A DNA stretch of 9,050 nt from contig JAFAQO010000663.1 in the NCBI GenBank assembly GCA_019246375.1, positions 1-9,050 on the forward strand. Direction: 5' to 3'. Made by a program: the position numbers and the translations under genes. A model generated the notes under the pieces. The model was not told where the DNA came from. It made no database searches and saw nothing but the letters and a program-made list of their open reading frames with translations. The DNA comes from Mycobacterium sp. (lineage in GTDB: Bacteria; Actinomycetota; Actinomycetes; Mycobacteriales; Mycobacteriaceae). Positions 1 to 7,156 of this stretch are shown in pieces; position 1 is the first letter of the stretch; each line of letters begins with the position of its first letter.

Positions 1-69
1 CCGACCCAGCCGGGCATTGAGCGCAGGCTCAGCGCGGCGATCCAGCGTCGGTGGGATACGGTTTGCGTC

Positions 70-306
70 GTGAGCATGTTGGAGATCCACCTCTATGTTC
101 TGGGCATCCCGCTGCTGCTGGTGCTGGTGCTGGTAGCGCTGATCTGGTCCCGCAAGGGACCTCATCCCGCGACCTACAAGTTGTCCGAGCCGTGGACGTA
201 TCCACCGATCCTGTGGGCCGCGACCGATGAGGATGTCGGTGGTGGCCATCACGGTCATGGGACAGCCGAATTCAGCGTGGGAGGTGGCGCCAGTGGCAAG
301 TGGTGA
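70..306 (+). CDS. ctaJ: CtaJ-like small membrane subunit of the aa3 cytochrome oxidase
   Basis: A 78-residue peptide with one transmembrane segment (about residues 8-27, rich in Leu and Val), then a basic stop-transfer RKGPHP, a conserved-looking [17 protein letters not shown] stretch, a short His-rich patch (GGGHHGHG) and the C-terminus GGGASGKW. From memory, this layout and C-terminus match CtaJ (MSMEG_4693), an accessory subunit of the aa3 oxidase in the M. smegmatis III2-IV2 respiratory supercomplex. It would sit in the plasma membrane beside the oxidase core. The start is either the GTG at 70 or the ATG at 76; a GGTGGGA at 50-56 is the only SD-like run nearby, so the choice is uncertain. 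Its end overlaps the next gene by 14 bases, so the two are probably translated together. The match is by recognition, not alignment. Confidence 0.75.
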   Translation: MSMLEIHLYVLGIPLLLVLVLVALIWSRKGPHPATYKLSEPWTYPPILWAATDEDVGGGHHGHGTAEFSVGGGASGKW

Positions 307-760
307 GGTCGCAACGATCGAGCCTTCGGAACTGCCGAACGGCTGGGTGGTCACTGCCAGCGGACGCATCTCCGGAGTCACCGAGCCCGGCGAAGTCTCG
401 GTACACTATCCGTTCCCGACCAAGGACCTCGTCCGCCTCGACGACGCGCTGATCGACGGGTCGCGGGCCTCCGGGGCGCGGTTCGCCGTCTACATCGGCG
501 ATTTGGGAAGCGACACCGCCGCTCGGGCCCGTGAAATCCTTGCCCATGTGCCGACAGCCGACAACGCCGTGCTGCTCGCGGTCTCGCCCGACCAGCACGC
601 TATCGAGGTGGTGTACGGCTCACAGGTCCGCGGTCGCGGCGCGGAGTCGGCCGCACCGCTCGGCGTCACGGCCGCTGCGTCGGCGTTTAACCAGGGCAAC
701 CTCATTGACGGGCTGGTCAAGGGGGTTCGCGCGCTCAGTGCGGGCATTTCTCCGCCCTAG
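293..760 (+). CDS. DUF5130/TPM-like protein (Rv2468c/PRSAF1-type respiratory supercomplex-associated)
   Basis: I place the start at the GTG at 293, giving 155 residues ([17 protein letters not shown]...), because a GGGAGG at 279-284 lies 8 bases upstream and the conserved part begins there. The frame is open back to an ATG at 227, but that extension has no such site. The protein has no obvious signal peptide or membrane segment. The middle ([19 protein letters not shown]...[19 protein letters not shown]) looks like a TPM-type alpha/beta fold, and the C-terminus has a [17 protein letters not shown] helix. It closely resembles my memory of M. tuberculosis Rv2468c; the M. smegmatis homologue was reported as a supercomplex-associated factor (PRSAF1). 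Coupling to the ctaJ-like gene supports a respiratory role. The biochemical function is unknown. Its TAG stop overlaps the convergent pepN stop. Confidence 0.72.
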   Translation: MASGEVATIEPSELPNGWVVTASGRISGVTEPGEVSVHYPFPTKDLVRLDDALIDGSRASGARFAVYIGDLGSDTAARAREILAHVPTADNAVLLAVSPDQHAIEVVYGSQVRGRGAESAAPLGVTAAASAFNQGNLIDGLVKGVRALSAGISPP

Positions 761-3339
761 CCTGTGTCGAACTTGCGGGCTTTCAGCGCGCGCTCGACTC
801 CTGCTCGCCCCTCGATAACCAGCCGGTGCAGCGCAGGAGGGATTTCCGGCGCGCTCAGGAACCGGTCGGCGGCGGCAATGCCGTCGTCGCTGATATCCCA
901 GCCGGGATACAGGCCGATGACGACTGTTTGCGCCACCTCGCTGGATCGTCGCTCCCATACCCCGGGTATCGCCGCGAAGTAGCGCGCGGTAAATGGCTTG
1001 AGCAGGTCGTGCTGTCCCGGCGCGACGACGCCGGCGATGATCGACCGTGCAGTGATGTTGGGCAGGGTGTCGTCTTCGGTCACCGCGGTCCAGGCCTCTT
1101 CCTTGACCGGCAACTGGGGCCGCGCCGCCGCGGCTTGTGCGCCATAACGCTTTCCGGCAGCCGTCGGGTCGCGCTGCACCTCGGCGTCGATGACCGGGGT
1201 CTCCGGCCCGTCGGCATCGATGACGCCGGCGGTGGCCAGCGCCGTCACGATCCGCCAGCGCAGATCGGTGTCGACGACCAGCCCGGACAGGCCCTGCTGA
1301 GCTGGTTCGGCGTCCAATAACGCCGACAGCACCTCGGTGTGGCGGGCGGACAGCACCGACGAGCACACCGCGTTGACGAACGCGAGCTGATGATCCGATC
1401 CCGGGTCGGCGCCGCGGGCCAGCTCCAGCAGCCGGTCGGCGAATGCCGGCCAACCCTCGGAGTGCGCCCAGCCCGGCTCGGCGTAGGAATTCAGCGCAGT
1501 CTGCGCCTGCAGGAGCAGCCGCTGAGCCACCCCAATCTCGGTTTCGGCCTGGACGCCGCGTGACACCAGTGACACGAAGTCGCGAGCCTTGAGCTCGGCC
1601 TCCCGAGTCATCTCCCAGGCCGCCGACCACACCAGCGTGCGCGGCAGCGGCTCGGCGATGTCGGCGATCCGTTGCAGCGCGGTGTCGAGCGACTCCGGGT
1701 CCAGTCGCAGCGAGCAGTAGGTCAGGTCGTCGTCGTTGACGAGGACCAAGCTGCCGCGCGAAACGCCGACGAGCCCAGCAATTTCGGTACTCGAGCCGAC
1801 GACGTCGAGTTCTTCGCGATGCGTCCGTACCAGCTTGCCGGTGCCTCCAATGTCCTGGTCGTCGTAAATCCCAACCGCCAGCCGGTGCACCCGTGTCTCA
1901 CCGGCGCCCGGCGCCGCGCCGCTCTGCTGGATCGCGAACCGGGTGAACCTGCCGTCGGCGTCGACGTCGAAGTCGGCCCGCAGCGTGTTCAGGCCGCTCG
2001 TCTTGAGCCACTGCTGTCCCCAGTCCGACAGATCGCGACCCGACGCCTTCTCCAACGCCGCCAGCAGATCGTCGAACGTCGCGTTGCCGAATGCATAGGC
2101 CTGGAAATAGTCGCGCAGTCCGGCCAGGAAGTGCTCCAGCCCGACATAGGCCACTAGCTGCTTGAGCACGCTGGCGCCTTTGGCGTACGTAATGCCGTCG
2201 AAGTTCACCTCGACCGCGGCCAGGTCGGGGATGTCGGCCGCCACCGGATGCGTCGACGGCAGCTGATCTTGACGGTACGCCCACGACTTTTCGGCGTTGG
2301 CGAAGGTGGTCCAGGCCTGGGTGAACTCGGTGGCCTCGGATTGGCACAACACGGACGCGAACGTGGCGAACGACTCGTTGAGCCACAGGTCGTCCCACCA
2401 CCGCATGGTGACCAGGTCGCCGAACCACATGTGCGCCATCTCGTGCAGCACCGTCTCGGCGCGTCGCTCGTAGGAGGCCTTGGTGACCTTGCTGCGGAAG
2501 ACGTAGTCCTCCAGGAAAGTGACCGCGCCCGCGTTCTCCATCGCGCCGGCGTTGAACTCCGGGACGAACAACTGATCGTACTTGCCGAACGCATATGGCA
2601 CGCCGAAGTGCTTGTGGTAGAAGCTAAATCCCTGCTTGGTCTGGGTGAACAGCCGCTCGGCGTCCATGAACTCGGCCAGTGTGGCCCGGCAGTAGATGCC
2701 CAATGGGATCTGGCCGTGCTCATCGATGTAGGTGTCGTCCCAGCGCGCGTACGGTCCGGCGATCAGCGCCACCAGGTAGGTGCTCATCCGGGGCGTGGTG
2801 GCGAATGTGTGTACGCCGTTTCCAGCGCTGGCGACGACACCGTTGGAGACGACCTGCCAGTCCGGGGGCGCGGTGACCGACAGGTCGAAGGTGGCCTTGA
2901 GGTCGGGTTGATCGAAGCAGGCGAACATCCGCTTGGCATCAGCGGTTTCAAACTGCGAATACAGGTAGACCCCACCGTCGACCGGATCGACGAACCGATG
3001 CAGGCCCTCGCCGGTATTGGAATAGCGGCAGTCCGCATCGACCACCACGACGTTGTGGTCGGCCAGTCCGGTCAGCGCAATGCCGGTCGCCTCGTCGTAG
3101 CCCGAGATGTCGATGTCGATGCCGTTGAGAGTCGCGCTGTGCACGGTTTCGGCAGCGATGTCGATGACGGTGTCTGCGCCGGCCAGCGCGTCGAACTCCA
3201 CCGTCGTGGTGGACCGGAAGGTGCGTTCGCTGGGCCGGCCATCGCCGTCAGTGAGATCCAAGATGATGCGGTAGCTGTCGACGGTGAGGAGCGCGGCGCG
3301 TTCAACAGCCTGTTCACGGGTGAGGTTGGGAAGGACCAC
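757..3339 (-). CDS. pepN: Aminopeptidase N (M1 zinc metallopeptidase)
   Basis: An 860-residue cytoplasmic M1 aminopeptidase that removes N-terminal residues from peptides. The exopeptidase signature GAMEN is at residues 265-269. The zinc site is HEMAH at 299-303, with the third ligand E322 in WLNESFATF, which is the family HEXXH-X18-E spacing. The N-terminal beta domain (about 1-200) is followed by the catalytic domain (about 200-440) and a helical ERAP1-C-like domain (about 520-860). The length is normal for actinobacterial PepN, and the gene corresponds to Rv2467. The start is a GTG at 3339-3337, fixed because an in-frame TAA lies four codons upstream (3351-3349) and the conserved [13 protein letters not shown] begins at once. 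No clear ribosome binding site precedes it, so a leaderless or weakly initiated message is possible. Upstream is the repeat-bearing divergent region; the stop shares CTAG with the convergent gene. Confidence 0.96.
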   Translation of the reverse strand: MVLPNLTREQAVERAALLTVDSYRIILDLTDGDGRPSERTFRSTTTVEFDALAGADTVIDIAAETVHSATLNGIDIDISGYDEATGIALTGLADHNVVVVDADCRYSNTGEGLHRFVDPVDGGVYLYSQFETADAKRMFACFDQPDLKATFDLSVTAPPDWQVVSNGVVASAGNGVHTFATTPRMSTYLVALIAGPYARWDDTYIDEHGQIPLGIYCRATLAEFMDAERLFTQTKQGFSFYHKHFGVPYAFGKYDQLFVPEFNAGAMENAGAVTFLEDYVFRSKVTKASYERRAETVLHEMAHMWFGDLVTMRWWDDLWLNESFATFASVLCQSEATEFTQAWTTFANAEKSWAYRQDQLPSTHPVAADIPDLAAVEVNFDGITYAKGASVLKQLVAYVGLEHFLAGLRDYFQAYAFGNATFDDLLAALEKASGRDLSDWGQQWLKTSGLNTLRADFDVDADGRFTRFAIQQSGAAPGAGETRVHRLAVGIYDDQDIGGTGKLVRTHREELDVVGSSTEIAGLVGVSRGSLVLVNDDDLTYCSLRLDPESLDTALQRIADIAEPLPRTLVWSAAWEMTREAELKARDFVSLVSRGVQAETEIGVAQRLLLQAQTALNSYAEPGWAHSEGWPAFADRLLELARGADPGSDHQLAFVNAVCSSVLSARHTEVLSALLDAEPAQQGLSGLVVDTDLRWRIVTALATAGVIDADGPETPVIDAEVQRDPTAAGKRYGAQAAAARPQLPVKEEAWTAVTEDDTLPNITARSIIAGVVAPGQHDLLKPFTARYFAAIPGVWERRSSEVAQTVVIGLYPGWDISDDGIAAADRFLSAPEIPPALHRLVIEGRAGVERALKARKFDTG

Positions 3340-3351
3340 GCGTCTAACTTA

Positions 3352-3448
3352 AGCCCGGCGACGATGCAGGCCGCGCAGTGGCCTGAGGAGGAGCCGGGCA
3401 ATCGGGCACAGCCCGGCGACGATGCAGGCCGCGCAGTGGCCTGAGGAG
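3352..3448. repeat. Tandem 39-bp direct repeat, period 58 bp (MIRU-like, hairpin-forming)
   Basis: Two identical 39-base copies occupy 3352-3390 and 3410-3448. Each contains an inverted repeat CAGGCC-N7-GGCCTG (3367-3372/3380-3385 and 3425-3430/3438-3443). The first copy is also framed by GCCCGGC (3353-3359) and GCCGGGC (3393-3399), so a nested stem can form; the second keeps only GCCCG/CGGGC (3411-3415/3452-3456). The motif GGCGACGATGCAGG...TGAGGAG resembles the interspersed intergenic units (MIRU-type) of slow-growing mycobacteria, from memory. It sits between divergent pepN and the reductase gene, directly upstream of pepN. Confidence 0.85.
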
Positions 3449-3550
3449 CAGCGGGCCGGTGGGTCCAGGGGGCTGAATCGACCCGCCGCTCCGGAGACTC
3501 TGCGGTTATGCGTGCGGTTCATGCGTTCAGCGCGCTGAGGGCGTCGGCGG

Positions 3551-3577
3551 GGAACAGGGGTACCGCGGCTAGGGTTG
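3551..3577 (+). promoter_or_regulatory. Candidate SigH-type promoter for the mycothiol-dependent reductase gene
   Basis: A GGAACA at 3551-3556 (preceded by two more G) and a GGTTG at 3573-3577 give 18 bases between GGAAC and GTT. This fits the mycobacterial SigH/SigE-type ECF consensus of GGAAC and GTT elements. Transcription would begin around 3583, leaving about 34 bases of leader before the ATG at 3617. Rv2466c is known to be strongly SigH-induced in M. tuberculosis under thiol-oxidative stress, so both position and expectation agree. The transcription start itself is inferred. Confidence 0.6.
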
Positions 3578-3616
3578 TGCTTTGACGGCTTACCACCGTC
3601 GACGAGAGGACCCCGC

Positions 3617-4225
3617 ATGCCTGAAAAGTCAGTTGCCGATTTCTGGTTTGACCCGCTGTGTCCGTGGTGTTGGATCACCTCACGCTGGATCCTTGAGGTC
3701 GAGAAAGTCCGCGACATCGAGGCTAATTTCCATGTGATGAGCCTGGCGGTGCTCAACGAGGGACGCGAACTACCCGAGAAATACCGCGAAAACATGAAAA
3801 GAGCATGGGGCCCGGTTCGGGTCGCGGTTGCCGCCGAGCAGGCCCACGGTGCCGAGGTCTTGGCGCCGCTGTACACCGCAATGGGCACCCGCATTCACAA
3901 CGAAGGCAACAAAGACCTCGAAGAGGTCATTAAGCAGTCGCTCGCCGAGGCCGGGCTGCCAGCCGAGTTGGCCAAGGCCGCTGACAGCGACGCATACGAT
4001 GAGGCGCTGCGAAAGAGCCATCACGCCGGGATGGACGCGGTCGGCGAAGACGTGGGTACCCCGACCATCCACGTCAACGGGGTGGCGTTTTTCGGGCCGG
4101 TGCTGTCGAAGATTCCGCGCGGTGAGGAAGCCGGCAAGCTCTGGGACGCCTCGGTGACCTTCGCGTCCTATCCGCATTTCTGGGAACTCAAGCGGACCCG
4201 CACCGAGCCGCCGCAATTCGACTAA
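3617..4225 (+). CDS. Mycothiol-dependent DsbA-fold reductase (Rv2466c family)
   Basis: A 202-residue cytoplasmic oxidoreductase of the DsbA/thioredoxin fold. The redox motif CPWC is at residues 15-18, right after the first strand (VADFWFDPL), a helical insertion fills the middle, and GTPTIHVNG at 147-155 carries the cis-proline (P149) expected near the active site. The sequence is near-identical in many stretches to my memory of M. tuberculosis Rv2466c (207 residues), a mycothiol-dependent reductase that defends against oxidative stress and activates the prodrug TP053 by nitroreduction. The ATG at 3617 is chosen because GAGAGGA (3604-3610) lies 6 bases upstream and the conserved KSVADFWF follows; the N-terminus is a few residues shorter than in M. 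tuberculosis. The gene heads the + strand run to rpiB and nei and has a SigH-type promoter upstream. Confidence 0.94.
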   Translation: MPEKSVADFWFDPLCPWCWITSRWILEVEKVRDIEANFHVMSLAVLNEGRELPEKYRENMKRAWGPVRVAVAAEQAHGAEVLAPLYTAMGTRIHNEGNKDLEEVIKQSLAEAGLPAELAKAADSDAYDEALRKSHHAGMDAVGEDVGTPTIHVNGVAFFGPVLSKIPRGEEAGKLWDASVTFASYPHFWELKRTRTEPPQFD

Positions 4226-4244
4226 GCGCCTGCTTTGCTTCCCG

Positions 4245-4261
4245 CGACGCCGTGCGCGTCG
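4245..4261 (+). terminator. Short hairpin between the reductase gene and rpiB
   Basis: CGACGC (4245-4250) and GCGTCG (4256-4261) form a perfect 6-bp stem with a 5-base loop, 19 bases after the reductase stop and 40 bases before rpiB. There is no T run. It could slow or partly end the SigH-driven transcript or act as an RNA stability element. This is structure seen in sequence, with role inferred. Confidence 0.3.
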
Positions 4262-4301
4262 GTAAGTTCACACTCGTCCATATTCGGCGGGAAGGATCAC
4301 C

Positions 4302-4790
4302 ATGATGCGCGTCTACCTGGGTTCTGACCACGCCGGCTTCGATCTCAAGAATCACATCATCGAGCACCTGGAGGACGCGGGACACGACCCGGTCGACTGC
4401 GGCGCCTTGAGTTATCAAGCCGACGACGATTACCCCGGATATTGCATCGCCGCCGCTTTGCGCACGGTGGCCGACCCTGGAAGCTTGGGCATTGTGCTGG
4501 GTGGATCCGGCAACGGTGAGCAGATCGCCGCGAACAAGGTTCCAGGCGCCCGGTGCGCGCTGGCGTGGAGTGTCGAGACCGCGGCGCTGGCCCGCGAGCA
4601 CAACAATGCGCAGCTGATCGGTATCGGCGCCCGGATGCACACAGTGCCCGAGGCACTGGCCATCGTCGACGCATTTCTCACCACGGCGTGGTCGAAAGGT
4701 GAACGGCACCAACGACGTATCGACATCCTTGACGAGTACGAACGCACGCACCAGGCGCCGACGGTGCCCGGTGTTGGCGCCGGCGGATAG
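4302..4790 (+). CDS. rpiB: Ribose-5-phosphate isomerase B
   Basis: A 162-residue RpiB/LacAB-family sugar-phosphate isomerase interconverting ribose 5-phosphate and ribulose 5-phosphate in the non-oxidative pentose phosphate pathway. The N-terminal GSDHAGFDLK (residues 7-16) holds the phosphate/ring-opening Asp-His pair (D9, H10). The GGSGNGEQIAANK loop (67-79) is the mycobacterial version: it lacks the catalytic Cys of E. coli RpiB and carries E73, matching the Glu described as catalytic base in the M. tuberculosis enzyme (Rv2465c). HNNAQLIGIGARM and the RRIDILDEYE tail are also typical. GGGAAGGA (4289-4296) precedes the tandem ATG ATG at 4302/4305; either could initiate. The next gene starts only 6 bases after its stop, suggesting one transcript with nei. 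Confidence 0.95.
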   Translation: MMRVYLGSDHAGFDLKNHIIEHLEDAGHDPVDCGALSYQADDDYPGYCIAAALRTVADPGSLGIVLGGSGNGEQIAANKVPGARCALAWSVETAALAREHNNAQLIGIGARMHTVPEALAIVDAFLTTAWSKGERHQRRIDILDEYERTHQAPTVPGVGAGG

Positions 4791-4796
4791 CCACTC

Positions 4797-5603
4797 ATGC
4801 CCGAAGGGCACACCTTGCACCGATTGGCCCGGTTGCACCAGCGGCGGTTCGCCGGCGCACCGGTGTCGGTATCCAGCCCGCAGGGCCGGTTTACCGAATC
4901 TGCCGCAGCCGTTGACGGGCGGGTACTGCGGCGTGCGACTGCCTGGGGGAAACACCTTTTCCACCACTACGCCGATGGCCGCACGGTGCACGTGCATCTC
5001 GGTCTGTACGGCACCTTCAGCGAATGGATGCGTCCGCCCGACATGGCAATGCCGACTCCCGTCGGTCAGGTGCGCATGCGCATGGTCGGAGCGGTATACG
5101 GCACCGACCTACGCGGGCCGACTGTGTGCGAAGTGATCGACGAGGCCCAAATCGCCGAAGTCGTTTCCCGGCTCGGACCCGACCCACTGCGTCGCGACGC
5201 CGACCCAACATGGGCCAAGACGCGAATCAGCAAGTCTCGTCGGCCAATTGGCACGCTACTGACGGATCAGACCGTTATCGCCGGCGTCGGCAACGTCTAC
5301 CGTAGCGAGTTGTTGTTCCGACACGGTATCGACCCGTACCGTCCGGGCCGGGCGATCGGCGAGGCGGAATTCGATGCCGCATGGACCGACCTGGTGGCGC
5401 TGATGAAGGTCGGCCTGAGGCGGGGCAAGATTATCGCGGTACGCCCTGAACATGACCACGGTCCACCGTCCTACTTGCCCGGACGGCCACGCACCTATGT
5501 GTACCGCCGGGCCGGCGAGCCGTGCCGGGTGTGCGCCGCGACGATCCGAACAGCGGAACTCGAGGGTCGAAATATCTTCTGGTGTAAGCAGTGTCAGCGG
5601 TAA
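4797..5603 (+). CDS. nei: Fpg/Nei-family DNA glycosylase/AP lyase (Nei1, Rv2464c-like)
   Basis: A 268-residue base-excision repair enzyme that removes oxidised bases and nicks the abasic site. The start is fixed by MPEG: after Met removal the N-terminal Pro is the Schiff-base nucleophile and Glu3 the catalytic acid. K52 in WGKHLF matches the conserved beta-hairpin Lys. The helix-two-turns-helix is at about 160-174 (IAGVGNVYRSELLF, with N166). The C-terminal zinc finger uses C243, C246, C263 and C266, with the conserved Arg at R258 (EGRNIFWC). PEGHTLHR rather than PELPEVE suggests the Nei (oxidised pyrimidine) branch over Fpg/MutM. It corresponds to M. tuberculosis Rv2464c. It is 6 bases downstream of rpiB, so probably cotranscribed, and is followed by a strong hairpin. 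It is the last gene here that fits the M. tuberculosis order. Confidence 0.95.
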   Translation: MPEGHTLHRLARLHQRRFAGAPVSVSSPQGRFTESAAAVDGRVLRRATAWGKHLFHHYADGRTVHVHLGLYGTFSEWMRPPDMAMPTPVGQVRMRMVGAVYGTDLRGPTVCEVIDEAQIAEVVSRLGPDPLRRDADPTWAKTRISKSRRPIGTLLTDQTVIAGVGNVYRSELLFRHGIDPYRPGRAIGEAEFDAAWTDLVALMKVGLRRGKIIAVRPEHDHGPPSYLPGRPRTYVYRRAGEPCRVCAATIRTAELEGRNIFWCKQCQR

Positions 5604-5633
5604 CAGCGCTTGCCGCGAAAGCAGGCTCCGAAC

Positions 5634-5669
5634 AGACTGGGGCGGTTTGCAGGAAACTGCCAGTAGTCT
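5634..5669 (+). terminator. Strong stem-loop after nei, candidate terminator
   Basis: GGCGGTTT (5641-5648) pairs with AAACTGCC (5654-5661) through 8 pairs, one of them G-T, around a 5-base loop. An outer AGACT (5634-5638) and AGTCT (5665-5669) extend the stem past a small internal loop. It begins 31 bases after the nei stop. No T tract follows, which is common for mycobacterial hairpins near gene ends. It is well placed to end the reductase-rpiB-nei transcript; actual termination is inferred. Confidence 0.5.
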
Positions 5670-5730
5670 CTGCGGATTCCGTTCATGTCGCAGTGGTATG
5701 GCGCCCAGGTCTGTTGTGTATACATGCCGC

Positions 5731-6041
5731 ATGAGACCATACATACTCTCTTTTGCAACGACTTTCGCGATGATTGCCGGCTTGGGCTTGGCAGGTTTGG
5801 GCGCCGCAATCGATGCTCATGCCCAACTAGCGCCGTTCCGGATTACTACTGATGTCCGGGCAGGTTCTATGGCCCTTCCTGGGGCCCGAACAGGGGGTGG
5901 CCGCTGATCTGCGAGCCCCCGCAGCAGTCGTTGACCCAACTGGCTGAGGGCCTGTCTGTGCTAGGCGCCGACCGCGCCGAACAGCGGGAGCGTGTCGAGG
6001 ACTTCCTGATTCTGCGAGTTCTGCACCCATACCTACCCTGA
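5731..6041 (+). pseudogene. Broken small secreted protein gene (frameshift plus nonsense mutation)
   Basis: The ATG at 5731 opens a clear signal peptide: MRPY, a hydrophobic core (FAMIAGLGLAGLGAA) and an AHA|Q cleavage site at residue 31, identical in position to the intact paralogue at 7157. In this frame the reading ends at 5907 with an unrelated RITTDVRAGS tail. Two frames over, the expected mature start appears: PDYY, then a TGA at 5850-5852, then CPGRFYGPSWGPN and an open, GC3-rich frame to the TGA at 6039-6041. Restoring one C near 5839 and reading the TGA as Trp (TGG) gives APFPDYYWCPGRFYGPSWGPN, which resembles the PFPEWRPGDFRDPGWGPNW of the paralogue and the YHWCPGQ motif I recall from small mycobacterial secreted proteins. 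Two lesions within about 12 bases argue for a pseudogene. A truncated 58-residue product from the first frame is possible but unlikely to matter. Confidence 0.7.
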
Positions 6042-6088
6042 CGAGTTAATGCGGATGTGGACTGACTACCGGGCAAAAGGAGACAGCG

Positions 6089-6910
6089 ATGACTGAGACG
6101 GGCATGGTCGACTTCAGTGATGTGAGGTGGGGCTCGGTGGAGTGGACGAACCTATGTACGCTGTACCTGCGGGCATACGAAAGCCGTTCGCGTGCGCCGA
6201 TTCTGGGCGACACGGCGGCCGCGGAGGCGGTAGACCGCATTGAATACGACTGGGCCCGCATGCGCCGCGCCACGCGGCCGAGGTCCAACCAGTACATGGT
6301 CACCATGCGCGCCAAACAGCTTGACGACTGGAGCGCCGGCTTCCTGCGCCGCTATCCGAACGCGGTCGTGCTGCACCTGGGGTGCGGCATGGACACCCGC
6401 GCGTTCCGGCTGCATCCACCGGAAACCGTGCAGTGGTTCGACGTCGATCAGCCGAACGTAATCGCGTTGCGGCGCAAGCTCTACGACGACCGCGACGGCT
6501 ACCGGATGATCGGCTCGTCGGTGACCGATGAGGTGTGGCTGGAAGAGATAGTCACCGATCGTCCGGTGCTGATGGTCGCAGAGGGACTCGTCATGTATCT
6601 CACCGAATCCGAAGTGCGTAGGCTGCTGCAGAGCCTCACGGATCGTTTCGGCAGTGGCGAGCTCGTCTTCGACACCGTGTCGCCGACGGGGCCACGGCTG
6701 TCCAAGGTGCTCACCAAGGGCATCACCAAGTGGGGCATCCGTGACGCCCGCGAAATCGAGCAATGGAACCCGCGGCTGCGCTTCCTCGAGCAGTCCTCCG
6801 TAGGCGCACTCTACGAACGCATACCCTCGGCGCCGGTGCGGCTGCTGTGGCGGCTGATCTACGCCACACCGCTCCGCAATTACGACGTTCTCAACCGCTT
6901 CGCGTTCTGA
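6089..6910 (+). CDS. LCMT-family class I SAM-dependent methyltransferase
   Basis: A 273-residue protein of the leucine carboxyl methyltransferase-like group (Pfam LCM/COG3315), which is expanded in mycobacteria. The SAM-binding motif I is LHLGCGMDTRAFRL at residues 95-108. WFDVDQPNVI (116-125) provides the acidic residue that would hold the ribose. VAEGLVMYLTE (163-173) is the characteristic post-II motif of this family, and GELVFDTVSP (190-199) follows. These enzymes methylate carboxyl or hydroxyl groups of small molecules; the substrate here is unknown. Known relatives in mycobacteria are annotated as putative O-methyltransferases. The start at 6089 is supported by AAGGAGA (6077-6083), 5 bases upstream. 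It lies between a dead and a live copy of a secreted-protein gene, on the same strand. No membrane segment or signal peptide is seen. Confidence 0.9.
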   Translation: MTETGMVDFSDVRWGSVEWTNLCTLYLRAYESRSRAPILGDTAAAEAVDRIEYDWARMRRATRPRSNQYMVTMRAKQLDDWSAGFLRRYPNAVVLHLGCGMDTRAFRLHPPETVQWFDVDQPNVIALRRKLYDDRDGYRMIGSSVTDEVWLEEIVTDRPVLMVAEGLVMYLTESEVRRLLQSLTDRFGSGELVFDTVSPTGPRLSKVLTKGITKWGIRDAREIEQWNPRLRFLEQSSVGALYERIPSAPVRLLWRLIYATPLRNYDVLNRFAF

Positions 6911-6985
6911 GTTACGCGGCAAATAGTGTGCTTCACGGCCAGCGGCGCGCTGCTTTGAGTCGAATGGCGTTCCGCCATAGTGCAT

Positions 6986-7003
6986 ATCACGGTACATCGT
7001 GAT
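6986..7003. promoter_or_regulatory. Inverted repeat ATCACG-N6-CGTGAT, possible operator
   Basis: Perfect 6-base arms (6986-6991 and 6998-7003) sit in the 246-base gap between the methyltransferase and the secreted-protein gene, about 150 bases before the latter. The size suits a dimeric helix-turn-helix repressor. I do not recognise a specific regulator, and arms of this length can occur by chance. Confidence 0.25.
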
Positions 7004-7156
7004 GTCTACCGCGACGACCCTGCGCCGTGCGTACGCCCAGGACAGTGGACGTCGCCAAATTGAAGGCACGGCAGACCTTTTCAGTAAAGCTGCCCACTTA
7101 TTTGACGCACAGCTTCGCTCAATCTGGCGCACAGGCTCTGCTGGTACGAAAGTCGC

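Noticed and set aside
620..1630. 336-codon minus-strand open frame
   Set aside because: It overlaps pepN in another frame; it is Arg/Gly-rich and has no family features.
2248..3444. 398-codon plus-strand open frame
   Set aside because: It is antisense to the well conserved pepN catalytic region and has no domain or ribosome binding site.
3352..3448. Two-copy repeat as a CRISPR array
   Set aside because: Only two copies with a 19-base spacer, no cas genes and a mycobacterial intergenic-repeat motif; a tandem repeat explains it better.
3349..3894. 181-codon minus-strand open frame through the repeat and reductase start
   Set aside because: It is antisense to the reductase gene and its repeated SGHCAACIVAGL is just the translated DNA repeat.
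4188..4997. 269-codon minus-strand open frame
   Set aside because: It is antisense to rpiB and the start of nei, both firmly identified.
5719..5726. GTATACAT-like -10 box just before the pseudogene ATG
   Set aside because: Too close to the ATG for a normal leader and not a clean TANNNT; a leaderless start is possible but not supported.
6940..6952. CAGCG-GCG-CGCTG hairpin after the methyltransferase
   Set aside because: Only 5 pairs with a 3-base loop and no T run; expected by chance at this GC content.
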